Source: Hymenobacter rubidus (GTDB lineage Bacteria; Bacteroidota; Bacteroidia; Cytophagales; Hymenobacteraceae). Taken from it: a stretch of DNA of 64,000 nucleotides. Every line of letters starts with the position of its first letter. Position 1 is the first letter of the stretch. The notes beneath the pieces were generated by a model. The model ran no database searches and had not been told where the DNA came from. It saw nothing but the letters and a program-made list of their open reading frames with translations. Location: NCBI RefSeq assembly GCF_016734815.1, contig NZ_JAERQF010000003.1, positions 62,001 through 126,000 on the forward strand, in the 5' to 3' direction. This document shows positions 9,131-18,261 of this stretch, piece by piece. Both the position numbers and the translations under genes were made by a program.

Positions 9131-10264
9131 TTACAAATTGCCGCGCAGCGCCTGCTCGCGCTCAATGCTCTCAAACAGGGCTTTGAAGTTGCCTTTGCCG
9201 AAGCTCTTGGCGCCTTTGCGCTGAATGATTTCGTAGAACACCGTAGGCCGGTCCTCCACGGGCTTGGTGAAAATCTGGAGCAGGTAGCCTTCCTCGTCGC
9301 GGTCCACGAGCAGGTTGAGGGCTTTCAAAGACTCCAAATCCTCGTCGATGGCGCCGATGCGCTCCAGCAGGTCCTCGTAGTAGGCCCCGGGCACGGTCAG
9401 GAATTCTACGCCGCGGCGGCGCAGCTCCGTCACGGTCGCGCGGATGTCCTTGGTGGCGATGGCAATGTGCTGCACGCCGGGCGAGTGGTAGTAGTCGAGG
9501 TACTCTTCAATCTGCGACTTTTTCTTGCCTTCGGCGGGCTCGTTGATGGGGAATTTGACGTAGCCGTTACCGTTGCTCACCACTTTGCTCATCAGGGCCG
9601 AATACTCGGTCGAAATGTCCTCGTCATCGAAAGTGAGCAGTAGCTTGAAGCCCATCACGTCCTCGTAAAACTTCACCCACTGGTTCATTTCGCCCCAGCC
9701 CACGTTGCCCACGCAGTGGTCGACGTGCAGCAGGCCCACCGGTGCGCCCTGCGGCACGCCGCTGCTCTTAGCCACGTAGCCGGGCAGGAACGGGCCGCTG
9801 TAGTTGGTGCGCTCCACAAAGGTGTGGATGCTCTCGCCGTAGGTGTAGATGCCCGACAGCGTAACGGAGCCGTGCTCGTCCTCAATAGTATAAGGCTCGA
9901 AGGCCGAGCGGGCGCCGCGCTTGGTGGTTTCTTCCCACGACTTGCGGGCGTCGTCCACCCACAGGGCCATCACCTTCACGCCGTCGCCGTGCTGGGCCAC
10001 GTGGCGGGTGATGTCGGAATCGGGCAGGAGGGAGGTGGTGAGCACCAGCCGGATTTTGTCCTGCTGCAGCACGTAGCTGGCGCGGTCGCGCAGGCCGGTT
10101 TCAGGTCCGGCGTAGGCCACCAGCTCGTAGCCGAAAGCGGCCTGGTAGTAGTAGGCCGACTGCTTGGCGTTGCCGACGTAGAATTCGACAAAATCGGTGC
10201 CTTTGAGGGGCAGAAAATCCTGGGCGGGCTGGGCCAGCACTGCGGGCGAGGTCATGGTTTGCAT
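9131..10264 (-). CDS. hppD: 4-hydroxyphenylpyruvate dioxygenase
   Basis: Fe(II) dioxygenase of 377 residues converting 4-hydroxyphenylpyruvate to homogentisate in tyrosine catabolism. Two vicinal-oxygen-chelate domains are visible. The three metal ligands are His183 (LHVDHCVGN), His266 (GVQHIAIAT) and Glu345 (VFYEIIQR), with the usual C-terminal KGAKSFGKGNFKALF. The start MQTMTSPAV at 10264 (or the ATG at 10255) is chosen; the frame stays open to 10882 but that extension crosses a palindromic repeat and an oppositely oriented gene. No other tyrosine-catabolism genes are adjacent. Confidence 0.95.
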   Translation of the reverse strand: MQTMTSPAVLAQPAQDFLPLKGTDFVEFYVGNAKQSAYYYQAAFGYELVAYAGPETGLRDRASYVLQQDKIRLVLTTSLLPDSDITRHVAQHGDGVKVMALWVDDARKSWEETTKRGARSAFEPYTIEDEHGSVTLSGIYTYGESIHTFVERTNYSGPFLPGYVAKSSGVPQGAPVGLLHVDHCVGNVGWGEMNQWVKFYEDVMGFKLLLTFDDEDISTEYSALMSKVVSNGNGYVKFPINEPAEGKKKSQIEEYLDYYHSPGVQHIAIATKDIRATVTELRRRGVEFLTVPGAYYEDLLERIGAIDEDLESLKALNLLVDRDEEGYLLQIFTKPVEDRPTVFYEIIQRKGAKSFGKGNFKALFESIEREQALRGNL

Positions 10265-10432
10265 AGGCGGAGAAGGGAATGTTGGGGCGGGTGGTTGATG
10301 AGGTAAAAATACGGCTTTGATTGGTTTCGGCGTCAATTTGGCCGGCGCTGGCGCCAAGCTGCGCGGCATGCCGCGTAGGTTTGCCAAATCATTCCCATTT
10401 TTGTGCCCAATCATCTGCCTTAGCGCCACCCA

Positions 10433-10819
10433 ATGAATACCGAAGAACTGAACCGCGCCCTCGTGGCCCTGATTGAGAAGAAGGCCGAGCTGCACAAGCT
10501 CACCTACGACGACGCCCGCTACGACGACGTGGAGGAGGCCCTGCACGACCTCGAAGACGACTTCAACGATGAGTACGGCGACTTCCTGGAGTCGGCGCTC
10601 GACAAGGTGCACACCGACCTGAAATCGGACACCGACGTGCTGCTGCCCACTGCTTACTTGCCCAGCACGCCCGGCGCTACGCCCTCGCCCAAAGAAGGCG
10701 TGTGGGTTGATTCGGAGAAATATCCCGGCAAAGAAGCCCGCATCACGCTTATTCCGAACCCCGTGCGCATCATGCTGACCGTGGGCAAGCAGGTGCAGCA
10801 GGAGCTGTGGAAAGCGTAG
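10433..10819 (+). CDS. Small acidic conserved hypothetical protein
   Basis: Protein of 128 residues starting MNTEELNRALVALIEKK, with no signal peptide or membrane segment. The first 60 residues are highly acidic and helical (YDDVEEALHDLEDDFNDEYG); the C-terminal half is strand-rich (EARITLIPNPVRIMLTVG). No family is recognised. It is divergent from hppD across a 168-bp gap that contains a TAGGTTTG box at 10376-10383, resembling a Bacteroidota -7 element, though no matching upstream TTTG is evident. Confidence 0.7.
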   Translation: MNTEELNRALVALIEKKAELHKLTYDDARYDDVEEALHDLEDDFNDEYGDFLESALDKVHTDLKSDTDVLLPTAYLPSTPGATPSPKEGVWVDSEKYPGKEARITLIPNPVRIMLTVGKQVQQELWKA

Positions 10820-10852
10820 CGCTGACGTGACGGTTTCGTAAGAACCAAAAAA

Positions 10853-10970
10853 AGAACGTCGTGCTGAGCGTAGCCGAAGCATCTCGCGTGGGGTAGTAAC
10901 TCAATCGTTGAAACGGTTTTGTTTACTACTGCGGTAGAGATGCTTCGGCTGCGCTCAGCACGACGTTCTT
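10853..10970. repeat. Family A palindromic element, copy A4 (variant with CGTGCTGAGC arms)
   Basis: Arms read AGAACGTCGTGCTGAGCGTA and the complementary right end; both arms share the same T-to-G change (GTCGTGCTGAG), so the change is compensated across the stem. The loop is longer than in other copies. Confidence 0.87.
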
Positions 10971-10993
10971 TTATTATTCCTGTTCAAAAAAAT

Positions 10994-11338
10994 ATGCTTT
11001 ACCGCATTGCCGAACCCGCCGACTGGCACCTTGCCCGGCAAACGGACTTTTTCGCCAGCGCCGACCTGGCGGCCGAAGGATTCATCCATTCTTCCGAACA
11101 GCACCAGATTCTCGAAACGGCCCGCCGCTACTATGCCGGGCGGGCCGATTTGGTTTTGCTGGAATGGGACGAGGACGTGCTGGCCGCTGCCGGCGTGCGC
11201 GTGGAGCGGGAGTGGGTGGCGAGCCGACGGCAGCATTTTGCGCACGTTTTTGGGCCGGTACCGCTGGCGGCGGTGCGCCGCGCGTGGCCGTTTGGTGCCA
11301 ATGAAGCAGGTGATTTTCAACTGCCGGCGGAGTTGTAA
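10994..11338 (+). CDS. DUF952 family protein
   Basis: Protein of 114 residues beginning MLYRIAEPADWHLARQ at 10994; the longer open frame from 10919 is repeat sequence. Features of DUF952 are AAEGFIHSSEQHQILETA, LVLLEWDED and the C-terminal HVFGPVPLAAVRRAWPF. The family is small and cytosolic, with no established biochemical role. It starts 24 bp after palindromic element A4, which therefore lies in its probable leader or promoter region. Confidence 0.85.
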   Translation: MLYRIAEPADWHLARQTDFFASADLAAEGFIHSSEQHQILETARRYYAGRADLVLLEWDEDVLAAAGVRVEREWVASRRQHFAHVFGPVPLAAVRRAWPFGANEAGDFQLPAEL

Positions 11339-11429
11339 ATTAGGGTAAAAAAACGGCCGGAATCATGCAACCTTAGAGCGTTGGGCTGCATCTTCCCGCC
11401 AGAAACCCACCACTAAACCAGCCGGTTTT

Positions 11430-12272
11430 ATGGACCTCTTTACGTTCCGCTCCCTGCGCTTATTGGCCCTGGCTGGGCTGGCCACTGCCTGCGCCCCCAC
11501 CTATCAGCTGGGCCTGAAGCCCGCGAAAGCCACCCATCAATACGTAGAAGGCCGCGAGCAAGCCCTGGCCACTACCGACAGCGTGGAAGTGCGCCTCAGT
11601 TTCATTTGCTACGAGCCCACGCGGGTGGTGTTTGAGGCCGAATACCGCAATCCCACGCGCCATTCGCTGGTCGTAGACCCGGCTGCTTTTCAATACGAAG
11701 CCAGCCGCCAGCCCGCCCCGGCCCTCGACCCCAAAGCCCGGCGCCCTAAGCCGCTGCCTGGCACCGAGGTAACCGCCGCCGTAGCCGCCGCCAGCATGGC
11801 CCTGCCGCTACCTCCGTTGCCTCCCAAAGCAGTATCTGCCTTCGACCCCGAGCCGGAAATCACCATGCTGCGCGCCAACGCGGATAGGGAAGCCATTAAA
11901 GCCGCCCGTTTCGATTGGCTGGGGCTGGCCCTGGGCGCCGCCAGCCTGGCCACCGACGTAGCCAGCATTGGGCGGCGCGAAACGCTGGCGCAGTACCAAG
12001 GCCGCGCCGCCATTCACGACGCAGCCGTGACCTACAACGTTATTTCGGCCGCTACTAAAATGGAGCACGCCGTCGCGGCCAATGTGCTCCAGCAGCGTGC
12101 CTCCATGCTGCAGGAATATGCGCTGCGCAAAGTGACGCTGGAGCCCGGCCAGCAGGTGCGTGGCTACCTCTATTTCCCCCGCTACGATGCGGCCGATGCT
12201 CTGGTAGTGAAAGCCCCGGTGGGCAGCAGCGTGGTGCCGCTGGAGTTTGCCCAGGTGCGGCGTCGGCAATAG
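11430..12272 (+). CDS. Lipoprotein of unknown function
   Basis: Protein of 280 residues with a lipoprotein signal (LLALAGLATACAP). After the signal come a strand-rich part (SVEVRLSFICYEPTRVVFE), an alanine/proline-rich linker (ASMALPLPPLPPKAV), a helical middle (FDWLGLALGAASLATDV) and a strand-rich end (EPGQQVRGYLYFPRY). The segment around residues 50-80 and the end resemble envelope proteins that carry an accessory beta-sandwich, but no family is firmly recognised. A strong terminator follows 23 bp after the stop, so it is probably monocistronic. Confidence 0.75.
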   Translation: MDLFTFRSLRLLALAGLATACAPTYQLGLKPAKATHQYVEGREQALATTDSVEVRLSFICYEPTRVVFEAEYRNPTRHSLVVDPAAFQYEASRQPAPALDPKARRPKPLPGTEVTAAVAAASMALPLPPLPPKAVSAFDPEPEITMLRANADREAIKAARFDWLGLALGAASLATDVASIGRRETLAQYQGRAAIHDAAVTYNVISAATKMEHAVAANVLQQRASMLQEYALRKVTLEPGQQVRGYLYFPRYDAADALVVKAPVGSSVVPLEFAQVRRRQ

Positions 12273-12294
12273 GCCTTCGGAAAGCGCATTCCAA

Positions 12295-12338
12295 CCCATA
12301 AAAGGGCCCCGTAGCAATGCGAGGGCCTTTTTTATGGG
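12295..12338 (+). terminator. Intrinsic terminator after the lipoprotein gene
   Basis: Inverted repeat CCCATAAAAGGGCCC and GGGCCTTTTTTATGGG around an 11-base loop, with a T-run in the right arm. It works in the plus direction and, with its A-run, possibly in both. Confidence 0.85.
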
Positions 12339-12629
12339 CAAAGTTGTGTAGGGATGCCCCTTCACGCTGGCGTTCGGGCGGGCTGCCGTTTTTCACGGGC
12401 TGTCCGCCACGCCAAAGCAACTTCCCGAACCGCTTCTTTACGCTGCCATTGCCTGCGTGCGCTCCAGACCAACCCTCATTGACACGTTCGGGAACGTTAC
12501 CGGCATCGTTCCCACTATTATTTATGCGGAATCGCATTGTTTCAAACAGTGATTTCTTCACCTTTACTCGCTGCCATGCGCGGCTAAATGCCAAGGCTGG
12601 CTACCTGTTTTCCCACCAAACGGTTTGTT
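12339..12629. other. Intergenic region upstream of the pectinesterase; no gene seen
   Basis: About 290 bp containing only frames without family resemblance. No palindrome of the repeat families and no convincing TAnnTTTG promoter was found, although the pectinesterase promoter must lie here. Confidence 0.5.
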
Positions 12630-15206
12630 ATGAAACGTACTTCTACCTTCTACACGGTGCTGCTATCCGTGCTCCTGCTCCTGCTTGGGAAGAGTGCCCA
12701 GGCCCAGACTTATGACTTAGTGGTGGCCAAAGACGGGTCCGGTGCTTACCGCACCGTGCAGGCGGCCATCAACGCGGCGCCCACGGGACGCACAACGGTG
12801 TTCACCATCTTCATCAAAAATGGCAAGTACCGAGAGAAAATCACGGTGCCGAGCAACAAGCCGTTTTTGCAATTTATCGGAGAAAGCGTGGCCAACACGG
12901 TGCTGACCTGGAACGATGCCAACACCCCGTCGTTTCCCGGCAACTCGGCCAGTTTCATCATCAATGCCTCCGACATCAGCGCGCTGAACATCACCTTTGA
13001 AAATTCTTACGGCGACGCACCGCAGGGCTTGGCCATGTACATCACCGGCGACCGGGTAGCCTTCAAAAACTGCCGTTTCCTGGGCGGCCAGGACACCATG
13101 CAGCTCAATTCGCAGGTCGGCAACCGCAGCTACTTCAAAGAGTGCTACATCGACGGGGTGGTCGATTTCATCTTTGGGGCCGGCCGCGGGCTGTTTGAAA
13201 ACTGCATCATTTACGCCCGCACCCGGCGCGATGGCGGTAACGGCGGCTACATCACCGCCGCCAATACCCAGCCCGGCCAGCCCTACGGGTTCGTTTTTCG
13301 CAATTGCATCATTCCCGAGAACCGGGGCACCACCACCTACACCCTGGGCCGGCCCTGGCAAAACGACTCGGGTTCGACGCCGGCCGACCGCTCGGCCACG
13401 AAGGTGGTGTGGCTGAACACCATCATGGGCAGCTCCATCAAGCCCGTGGGCTGGCAGGTGTGGGACGCGGGCACCGTGACCAGCGTCATCCAGTACGCCG
13501 AATACAAAAGCCGGGACTTCAACGGCAATTTGGTCAATATCAGCCAGCGCGTGCCGTGGTCCATTCAGCTTACGGACGCCGACACGGTGAATTACACCCG
13601 CGCCGCCGTGCTGGGCAGCTGGAACCCCTGCGCCTTGGTGCCCAACTTCTGCGGGCACCAGGACCCCGCCATTGCGGTATCGAATTTCTGGGCCGTGAAA
13701 GGCACTGCCACCGCGCCTTCCAACCTGACCTGGAACAGCAGCTGGCTCATCGCGGGCGTGCAGTACCAACTTTTCCGTAGCACGGCGCGCCGGGGTACCT
13801 ACACGCAGTTGTATACCACCACCTCGGCGGTGGCCGCCAACATCAACTTCGGCACCACCGACCCCATTCCGGCGCCGGGTACGTCGTATTTCTACTACGT
13901 GCGGGCCTCGAAAACCGGCCTGGCCACGCACATCACCGACACGCTGGAGATTTCGAGCACGCCCACCATCTTCACCGCGGGCACGCTGCAAGCCTTTTTG
14001 CAGGGCGGCACGCCGCCGTCCGCCATCCAGAACCTGCTGGTAAGCGCCGAGAACCTGACGGGCGCCGTCACGGTGACGCCGCCGGCCGGATTTGAGGTTT
14101 CCGCCAACGGCGGCACCACGTGGTTTGGCAGCGCTACGCCGCTGACCTTGGCCCAAAGCGGCACCGGCAGCGTGGCCAGCACCACGCTCAGCGTGCGCCT
14201 CAACGCCGGGCCCGTGGGCGCCTACGCGGGCAACCTGACGCTGGCCAGCGCCGGGGCCGTCACGGTCAATGTCCCGGTTTCGGGCCAGAAGCAGGCCGCA
14301 CTGTTGCCGCAGTCGAACATTCTGCAGTGGTGGCCCATGGCCCGCACCAACCAGGACAGTGCCGCCGTGCGGGTGGCCGCGCTGCAGGCCAGCACGCCCA
14401 CGTTCCGTAAGTTTCAGCTTTCGAGCGGCTCGACCGCGGCCACCATCCCGCCTTATTCGACGCGCTACGGCCAGGCCTTCGCGCCCGTGGCCGATGGGGG
14501 CTGGACGACGGCGCTGGGCGGCAACGGCAGCAACCTGAACCGCACGTACTACGAGCAGTTCACGCTGGCCCCGAGCGGCAGCGGCGCCGTACGGCTCGAT
14601 TCGCTGGTGCTGAATGCCTACGTCACGGGCTCGGTGAGCGGCACCAAGCTGGCCGTGGTGTGGTCGCGCAGCGGCTTCGCGACCGACTCGGCCGACGTAA
14701 CTGGTGGCAAGGGGCCCACCGGCACCCTGCTCAGCACGGCCAACGGCGGCTTCACTACTCCCATACTGACGACCAGCGCCAGCGACAACTACCGCCTGGC
14801 TTTTGCCGGGGCTGCGGGCGTCACGCTGCAAGCCGGGCAGCGCCTCACGTTCCGCGTGTACTTCAGCTGCGGCTCCACCACCGTCACTACCCGCTTCGCC
14901 ACGTTGAAAAACGTGCAGGTGAAGGGCCAGGCCAACGTGACAACGAGCACGCGCCGGGCAACTGCCGAGGTGCTTCAGCTCTACCCCAACCCCGCCACGG
15001 CCGAGTGCCTGGTGGTGCACCCAGCCGCTCCCGGCGGAGCCAGCCTAGCAGTGTATTCTGCCCTGGGGCAGCGGGTGGCTACGGTAGCCTGTGTGGCAGG
15101 TACCCAGCAAACGATACTCAATATCAATGCCTTGGCGCCTGGCTATTATGTGGTGCGCTACACCAGCGGCGCCGGGCAGTTTGCCGTGCCTTTGCACAAA
15201 GATTAA
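12630..15206 (+). CDS. Pectinesterase (CE8) with Ig-like module and type IX secretion C-terminal domain
   Basis: Secreted protein of 858 residues that demethylates pectin. The start at 12630 gives MKRTSTFYTVLLSVLLLLLG with cleavage after AQAQ. The CE8 domain (about 28-330) has GAYRTVQAAI, the catalytic blocks GGQDTMQL and GVVDFIFGAG, and YTLGRPW. A fibronectin- or Ig-like stretch follows, including the module PPAGFEVSANGG also seen in the IPT protein at 25858. A jellyroll-like segment comes next. The last 80 residues (EVLQLYPNPA ... GYYVVRY) form a type IX sorting domain, so the enzyme is exported across the outer membrane. With the second pectinesterase and the cupin at 29-30 kb it points to pectin use. 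Confidence 0.93.
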   Translation: MKRTSTFYTVLLSVLLLLLGKSAQAQTYDLVVAKDGSGAYRTVQAAINAAPTGRTTVFTIFIKNGKYREKITVPSNKPFLQFIGESVANTVLTWNDANTPSFPGNSASFIINASDISALNITFENSYGDAPQGLAMYITGDRVAFKNCRFLGGQDTMQLNSQVGNRSYFKECYIDGVVDFIFGAGRGLFENCIIYARTRRDGGNGGYITAANTQPGQPYGFVFRNCIIPENRGTTTYTLGRPWQNDSGSTPADRSATKVVWLNTIMGSSIKPVGWQVWDAGTVTSVIQYAEYKSRDFNGNLVNISQRVPWSIQLTDADTVNYTRAAVLGSWNPCALVPNFCGHQDPAIAVSNFWAVKGTATAPSNLTWNSSWLIAGVQYQLFRSTARRGTYTQLYTTTSAVAANINFGTTDPIPAPGTSYFYYVRASKTGLATHITDTLEISSTPTIFTAGTLQAFLQGGTPPSAIQNLLVSAENLTGAVTVTPPAGFEVSANGGTTWFGSATPLTLAQSGTGSVASTTLSVRLNAGPVGAYAGNLTLASAGAVTVNVPVSGQKQAALLPQSNILQWWPMARTNQDSAAVRVAALQASTPTFRKFQLSSGSTAATIPPYSTRYGQAFAPVADGGWTTALGGNGSNLNRTYYEQFTLAPSGSGAVRLDSLVLNAYVTGSVSGTKLAVVWSRSGFATDSADVTGGKGPTGTLLSTANGGFTTPILTTSASDNYRLAFAGAAGVTLQAGQRLTFRVYFSCGSTTVTTRFATLKNVQVKGQANVTTSTRRATAEVLQLYPNPATAECLVVHPAAPGGASLAVYSALGQRVATVACVAGTQQTILNINALAPGYYVVRYTSGAGQFAVPLHKD

Positions 15207-15229
15207 CCTCGGTTTTTCGGCACAGCCAG

Positions 15230-15278
15230 AAAGCGAAAGGAGCCAAAGCTGTTCAGCTTTGGCTCCTTTCGCTTTTTT
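15230..15278 (+). terminator. Strong intrinsic terminator after the pectinesterase
   Basis: Long perfect stem: AAAGCGAAAGGAGCCAAAGC pairs with GCTTTGGCTCCTTTCGCTTT around a TGTTCA loop, followed by a T-run. Confidence 0.9.
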
Positions 15279-15294
15279 CATGAGAATAGGTGGC

Positions 15295-15384
15295 TGTAGG
15301 GGCGGGGCCTGTTCCCGCCCAGCCGTTTGCGCCAGTCTACAGATGCCGTTCAACGGTTTGGCGGAGGCAGCCCCCACCCCTACA
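15295..15384. repeat. Family C palindromic element (GGGGCGGGGCC type), diverged copy
   Basis: Left arm TGTAGGGGCGGGGCCTG and imperfect right arm ending CCCCCACCCCTACA. It matches the arms of the better-preserved element at 46533-46673. Confidence 0.7.
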
Positions 15385-15404
15385 TCGTCCTGACATTTGC
15401 TAGC

Positions 15405-17321
15405 CTAAACCAGCTCGGCCAGCTCCAGCCAGCGCAACTCCTTTTCCTCCAACTCCTGATTCAACGCCGACAGGCGTGCGCCCCAAGCCGCGAAATCCTG
15501 CGGGGAGCCGCTGCCGCCGTTCAGCTTGGCGGTGATGTCCTGCTTCTCGGTTTCCAGCGTTGCCATGGCTTTTTCGAGCTGCTCGTATTCCTTTTTCTCG
15601 GCGAAGGTGGCGCGGCGCTTTTGGGGCGACGGGGCTACGGCCGTGCTCACGGCAGCGGGCGCGGCCAGCTTGGCGGCGGCGCGGGCGGCTTTGGCGGCTT
15701 TTTCTTCTTCGATGAGGGCGGCTTCGGCTTCGCGCTCTTCGAGGTATTCGCGGTAGTCGGTGTAGTTGCCGGGGAAGTTGAGGACGGCGCCGCCGGGCTC
15801 GAGCACGAAGAGGTGCTCGGCGAGGTGGTCGAGGAAGTAGCGGTCGTGGCTGACGATGAGCAGGCAGCCGGTGAAGTGCAGCAGGAAGTCTTCCAGGATG
15901 TTGAGCGTGGCCAGGTCGAGGTCGTTGGTTGGCTCGTCAAGAATGAGGAAGTTGGGGTTTTTGATGAGTACGCGCAGCAGCTGCAAACGGCGCTTTTCGC
16001 CGCCGCTCAGCTTGCTCACCAGCGTGTATTGCTGGGCGGGCGGGAACAGGAACAGGTTGAGGAACTGGCTGGCGGTGAGCACGTCGCCGTTGGCGAGCTC
16101 CACCACTTCGGCCACTTCCTTCACGATGTCGATGACGCGCTGGGTGGGGTCGAATTCCAGCTCGGTCTGGGTGTAGTAGCCGAACACGGTGTTGGTGCCC
16201 ACGTCGATGGTGCCGGAATCGGGCTTGAGCTTGCCCGTGAGCATGTTGAGCAGCGTGGACTTGCCCGCGCCGTTCGGTCCTACCAGACCAATCCGGTCCT
16301 TCTTTTTGAAGACGTAGCTGAAATCATCAAGCACCACGTTGTCGCCGAATTTCTTGTTCAGGTGGTCGGCTTCGATGATTTTGCCGCCCTGGCGGGTGGT
16401 TTTCACGCTCAGCTCAATCTGCTGCTTGTTGAGGTTGGTGCTGGCCTTTTCCTTGGTGACGTAGAAGGCGTCGATGCGGGCTTTTTGCTTGGTGCCGCGG
16501 GCCTGGGGCATGCGGCGCATCCATTCCAATTCCTTTTTGAAGAGCTGGCGGGCCTTCTCCACTTCCACGGTTTCGCGCATTTCGCGGTCGGCCTTTTTCT
16601 CCACGAAATAGGCGTAGTTGCCCTGGTAGCGGTACACCTGGCCCTTGTCGAGCTCCACGATTTCGTTGGCCACTTTGTCGAGGAAGTACCGGTCGTGGGT
16701 CACCATCAGCAGGGTGAGGCTGGGCGAGTTCAGGCGGTTTTCGAGCCACTCGATGGTGGCCAGGTCGAGGTGGTTGGTGGGCTCGTCGAGGAGCAGCACG
16801 TCGGGCTCTTCGATGAGGACGCGGGCCAGGGCTACGCGCTTGCGCTGCCCGCCCGAGAGCTGGCTCACGTTGCGGGTGAGCAGCTCGCCGAGGATGCCGA
16901 GCTTGCCCAGAATCTGCTGCACCTGGGCTTCGTAGTCCCAGGCGTTGAGGGCGTCCATGCGTTCGAGCACGCGCTGCAGGTCGTCGGGCTTGTGGTCGGG
17001 GTCGTTCACGACGTGCTCGTACTCCTGGATGGCGCGGAGCGTGTCGTTCTGGCTGGCGAAGATGGTGGCTTCCACGCTCAGGCTTTCGTCGAACACGGGG
17101 TTCTGGCCCAGGTAGGTGACGCGGATGCCCTTGCGCACGCTCACCGAGCCGGTGTCGGGGGCTTCGAGGCCGGCCAGCACCTTCATCAGGGTGGTTTTGC
17201 CGGTGCCGTTGATGCCCACAAAGGCCACGCGCTGGCCCTGGTTGAGGCCGAAGTTAAGGTCTTTAAACAGCCAGCGGTCGGCGTAATTCTTCGAGATGTT
17301 CTCGGCGGATAACAGGTTCAT
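15405..17321 (-). CDS. uup: ABC-F family ATPase (Uup-like)
   Basis: Soluble protein of 638 residues with two ABC ATPase domains and no membrane segment, acting on ribosomes or replication intermediates. Domain 1 has Walker A GINGTGKTT, signature LSGGQRKRVALARV and Walker B DVLLLDEPTNHLD; domain 2 has GPNGAGKST, LSGGEKRRL and FLILDEPTNDLD. The interdomain linker (KKELEWMRRMPQARGTKQKA) and a C-terminal lysine/glutamate-rich coiled coil (about 540-638) are Uup features. The ATG at 17321 is chosen over the TTG at 17330. A TACCTTTG box ends 6 bp before the ATG, so the mRNA may be nearly leaderless. Confidence 0.93.
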   Translation of the reverse strand: MNLLSAENISKNYADRWLFKDLNFGLNQGQRVAFVGINGTGKTTLMKVLAGLEAPDTGSVSVRKGIRVTYLGQNPVFDESLSVEATIFASQNDTLRAIQEYEHVVNDPDHKPDDLQRVLERMDALNAWDYEAQVQQILGKLGILGELLTRNVSQLSGGQRKRVALARVLIEEPDVLLLDEPTNHLDLATIEWLENRLNSPSLTLLMVTHDRYFLDKVANEIVELDKGQVYRYQGNYAYFVEKKADREMRETVEVEKARQLFKKELEWMRRMPQARGTKQKARIDAFYVTKEKASTNLNKQQIELSVKTTRQGGKIIEADHLNKKFGDNVVLDDFSYVFKKKDRIGLVGPNGAGKSTLLNMLTGKLKPDSGTIDVGTNTVFGYYTQTELEFDPTQRVIDIVKEVAEVVELANGDVLTASQFLNLFLFPPAQQYTLVSKLSGGEKRRLQLLRVLIKNPNFLILDEPTNDLDLATLNILEDFLLHFTGCLLIVSHDRYFLDHLAEHLFVLEPGGAVLNFPGNYTDYREYLEEREAEAALIEEEKAAKAARAAAKLAAPAAVSTAVAPSPQKRRATFAEKKEYEQLEKAMATLETEKQDITAKLNGGSGSPQDFAAWGARLSALNQELEEKELRWLELAELV

Positions 17322-17327
17322 AGGCCG

Positions 17328-17335
17328 CAAAGGTA
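17328..17335 (-). promoter_or_regulatory. Putative -7 promoter element of the ABC-F gene
   Basis: The minus strand reads TACCTTTG, an exact TAnnTTTG match, immediately before the ATG at 17321. No clear -33 TTTG was found at the usual spacing. Confidence 0.4.
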
Positions 17336-17370
17336 CGGCCGGGGCGGGCGGGGTTGGCGCCTAATGACTG

Positions 17371-18117
17371 TTAGAAAGAAGCATGGACTTGCTCTTTCCG
17401 AATTGCAACTCTTGTGGGGTCAGCGGCATCGACTACTAATTGGTTGCGGGTGTTCAACCCCGCTTTAGGCACTACTATTTCTTGAGTTACCAACCAGTAA
17501 AAACGTTTAGTTTTTGAATCGTATTCAAATTCAATCTTATCAATAGGGGCGATTTTCTTGCCGAAGCGTTTAGCTTGTTCAATTACCTTGCAAACTGTAA
17601 TCGTAGTATCAATCGGCTTGTAGTCTTTTTTTGAAGGAAAATTGAAAGGAGAAATAATATTTGCTTTCTCGTCCACTGCAAACCCAACGCAATATGCTGC
17701 TTTCGGGTCAGCGCGGAAATAATAATAGAAGTAATATTTTCCTTTGCATCCGGCCTTCTTTGCTTCGGGCATTCTATCCTTGAACTTGGCAATACTATCA
17801 GCATATACTATGTCAACTGTATAGAAAACTAGCCGAGAGAAAAAAGCTTCCCCTGCGTATTCCCTTATCTTCTGTTCAACTGTATTTTTGACCGGAAGAA
17901 TAGTTGCTTCGACTTGTCTGATATCAATTGGATTGAGAATGCTCCATTTTTTAGAGGTTTCGCCTTTGTACGAAAAGCTATAAGTTGGGCAGAAGAAAGT
18001 GTAATCATAAGAGCCAAAATCTCCTCCGTATTTGATTTTATCCTCGCCGATGCACTGTGCAGATGTTGTAGACCCAGCGAAGGAAATAATCAGGAGTATT
18101 AGGAAGATATTTCTCAT
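17371..18117 (-). CDS. Secreted protein of unknown function in an AT-rich patch
   Basis: Protein of 248 residues with a signal peptide (MRNIFLILLIISFAGS, cleavage near TSAQ). The mature part is rich in aromatic and charged residues (GSYDYTFFCPTYSFSYKG, KGKYYFYYYFRADPKAAYC) with several cysteines, suggesting disulfides. It has no recognised family, although general similarity to TonB-C-like or other small periplasmic folds of Bacteroidota is possible. The gene and its upstream gap are strikingly AT-richer than everything around, with AT-ending codons, consistent with recent acquisition. Confidence 0.7.
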   Translation of the reverse strand: MRNIFLILLIISFAGSTTSAQCIGEDKIKYGGDFGSYDYTFFCPTYSFSYKGETSKKWSILNPIDIRQVEATILPVKNTVEQKIREYAGEAFFSRLVFYTVDIVYADSIAKFKDRMPEAKKAGCKGKYYFYYYFRADPKAAYCVGFAVDEKANIISPFNFPSKKDYKPIDTTITVCKVIEQAKRFGKKIAPIDKIEFEYDSKTKRFYWLVTQEIVVPKAGLNTRNQLVVDAADPTRVAIRKEQVHASF

Positions 18118-18198
18118 AGATTTTGTAAGGAAAGAAATTTGTGATTCCCAGAAGGTGCTGCAAAATAGGTCATAGCATCATTATCCCATTGTGTCTCC

Positions 18199-18241
18199 AG
18201 CCCCTTCAGCGGCTGCCGACACGCCCCGTCGCGGCGGGGGC
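18199..18241. repeat. 43-bp direct repeat, left copy, bounding the nuclease pair
   Basis: Begins AGCCCCTTCAGCGGCTGC and contains ACGCCCCGTCGCGGCGGGGG. It matches 19422-19464 at 40 of 43 positions without gaps, in the same orientation. The core can form a short hairpin. Confidence 0.85.
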
Positions 18242-18261
18242 GGGGGGGAGAACTTTGCTAC

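Noticed and set aside
9131-10882. 583-residue HPPD with a long N-terminal extension
   Set aside because: The extension crosses palindrome A4 and the antisense of the gene at 10433; HPPD homology begins after 10264.
12717-15020. 767-residue minus-strand frame
   Set aside because: Antisense of the pectinesterase; composition and lack of motifs mark it as a shadow.
15327-17312. 661-residue plus-strand frame
   Set aside because: Antisense of the ABC-F gene; valine/glycine/histidine-rich shadow typical of high-GC DNA.
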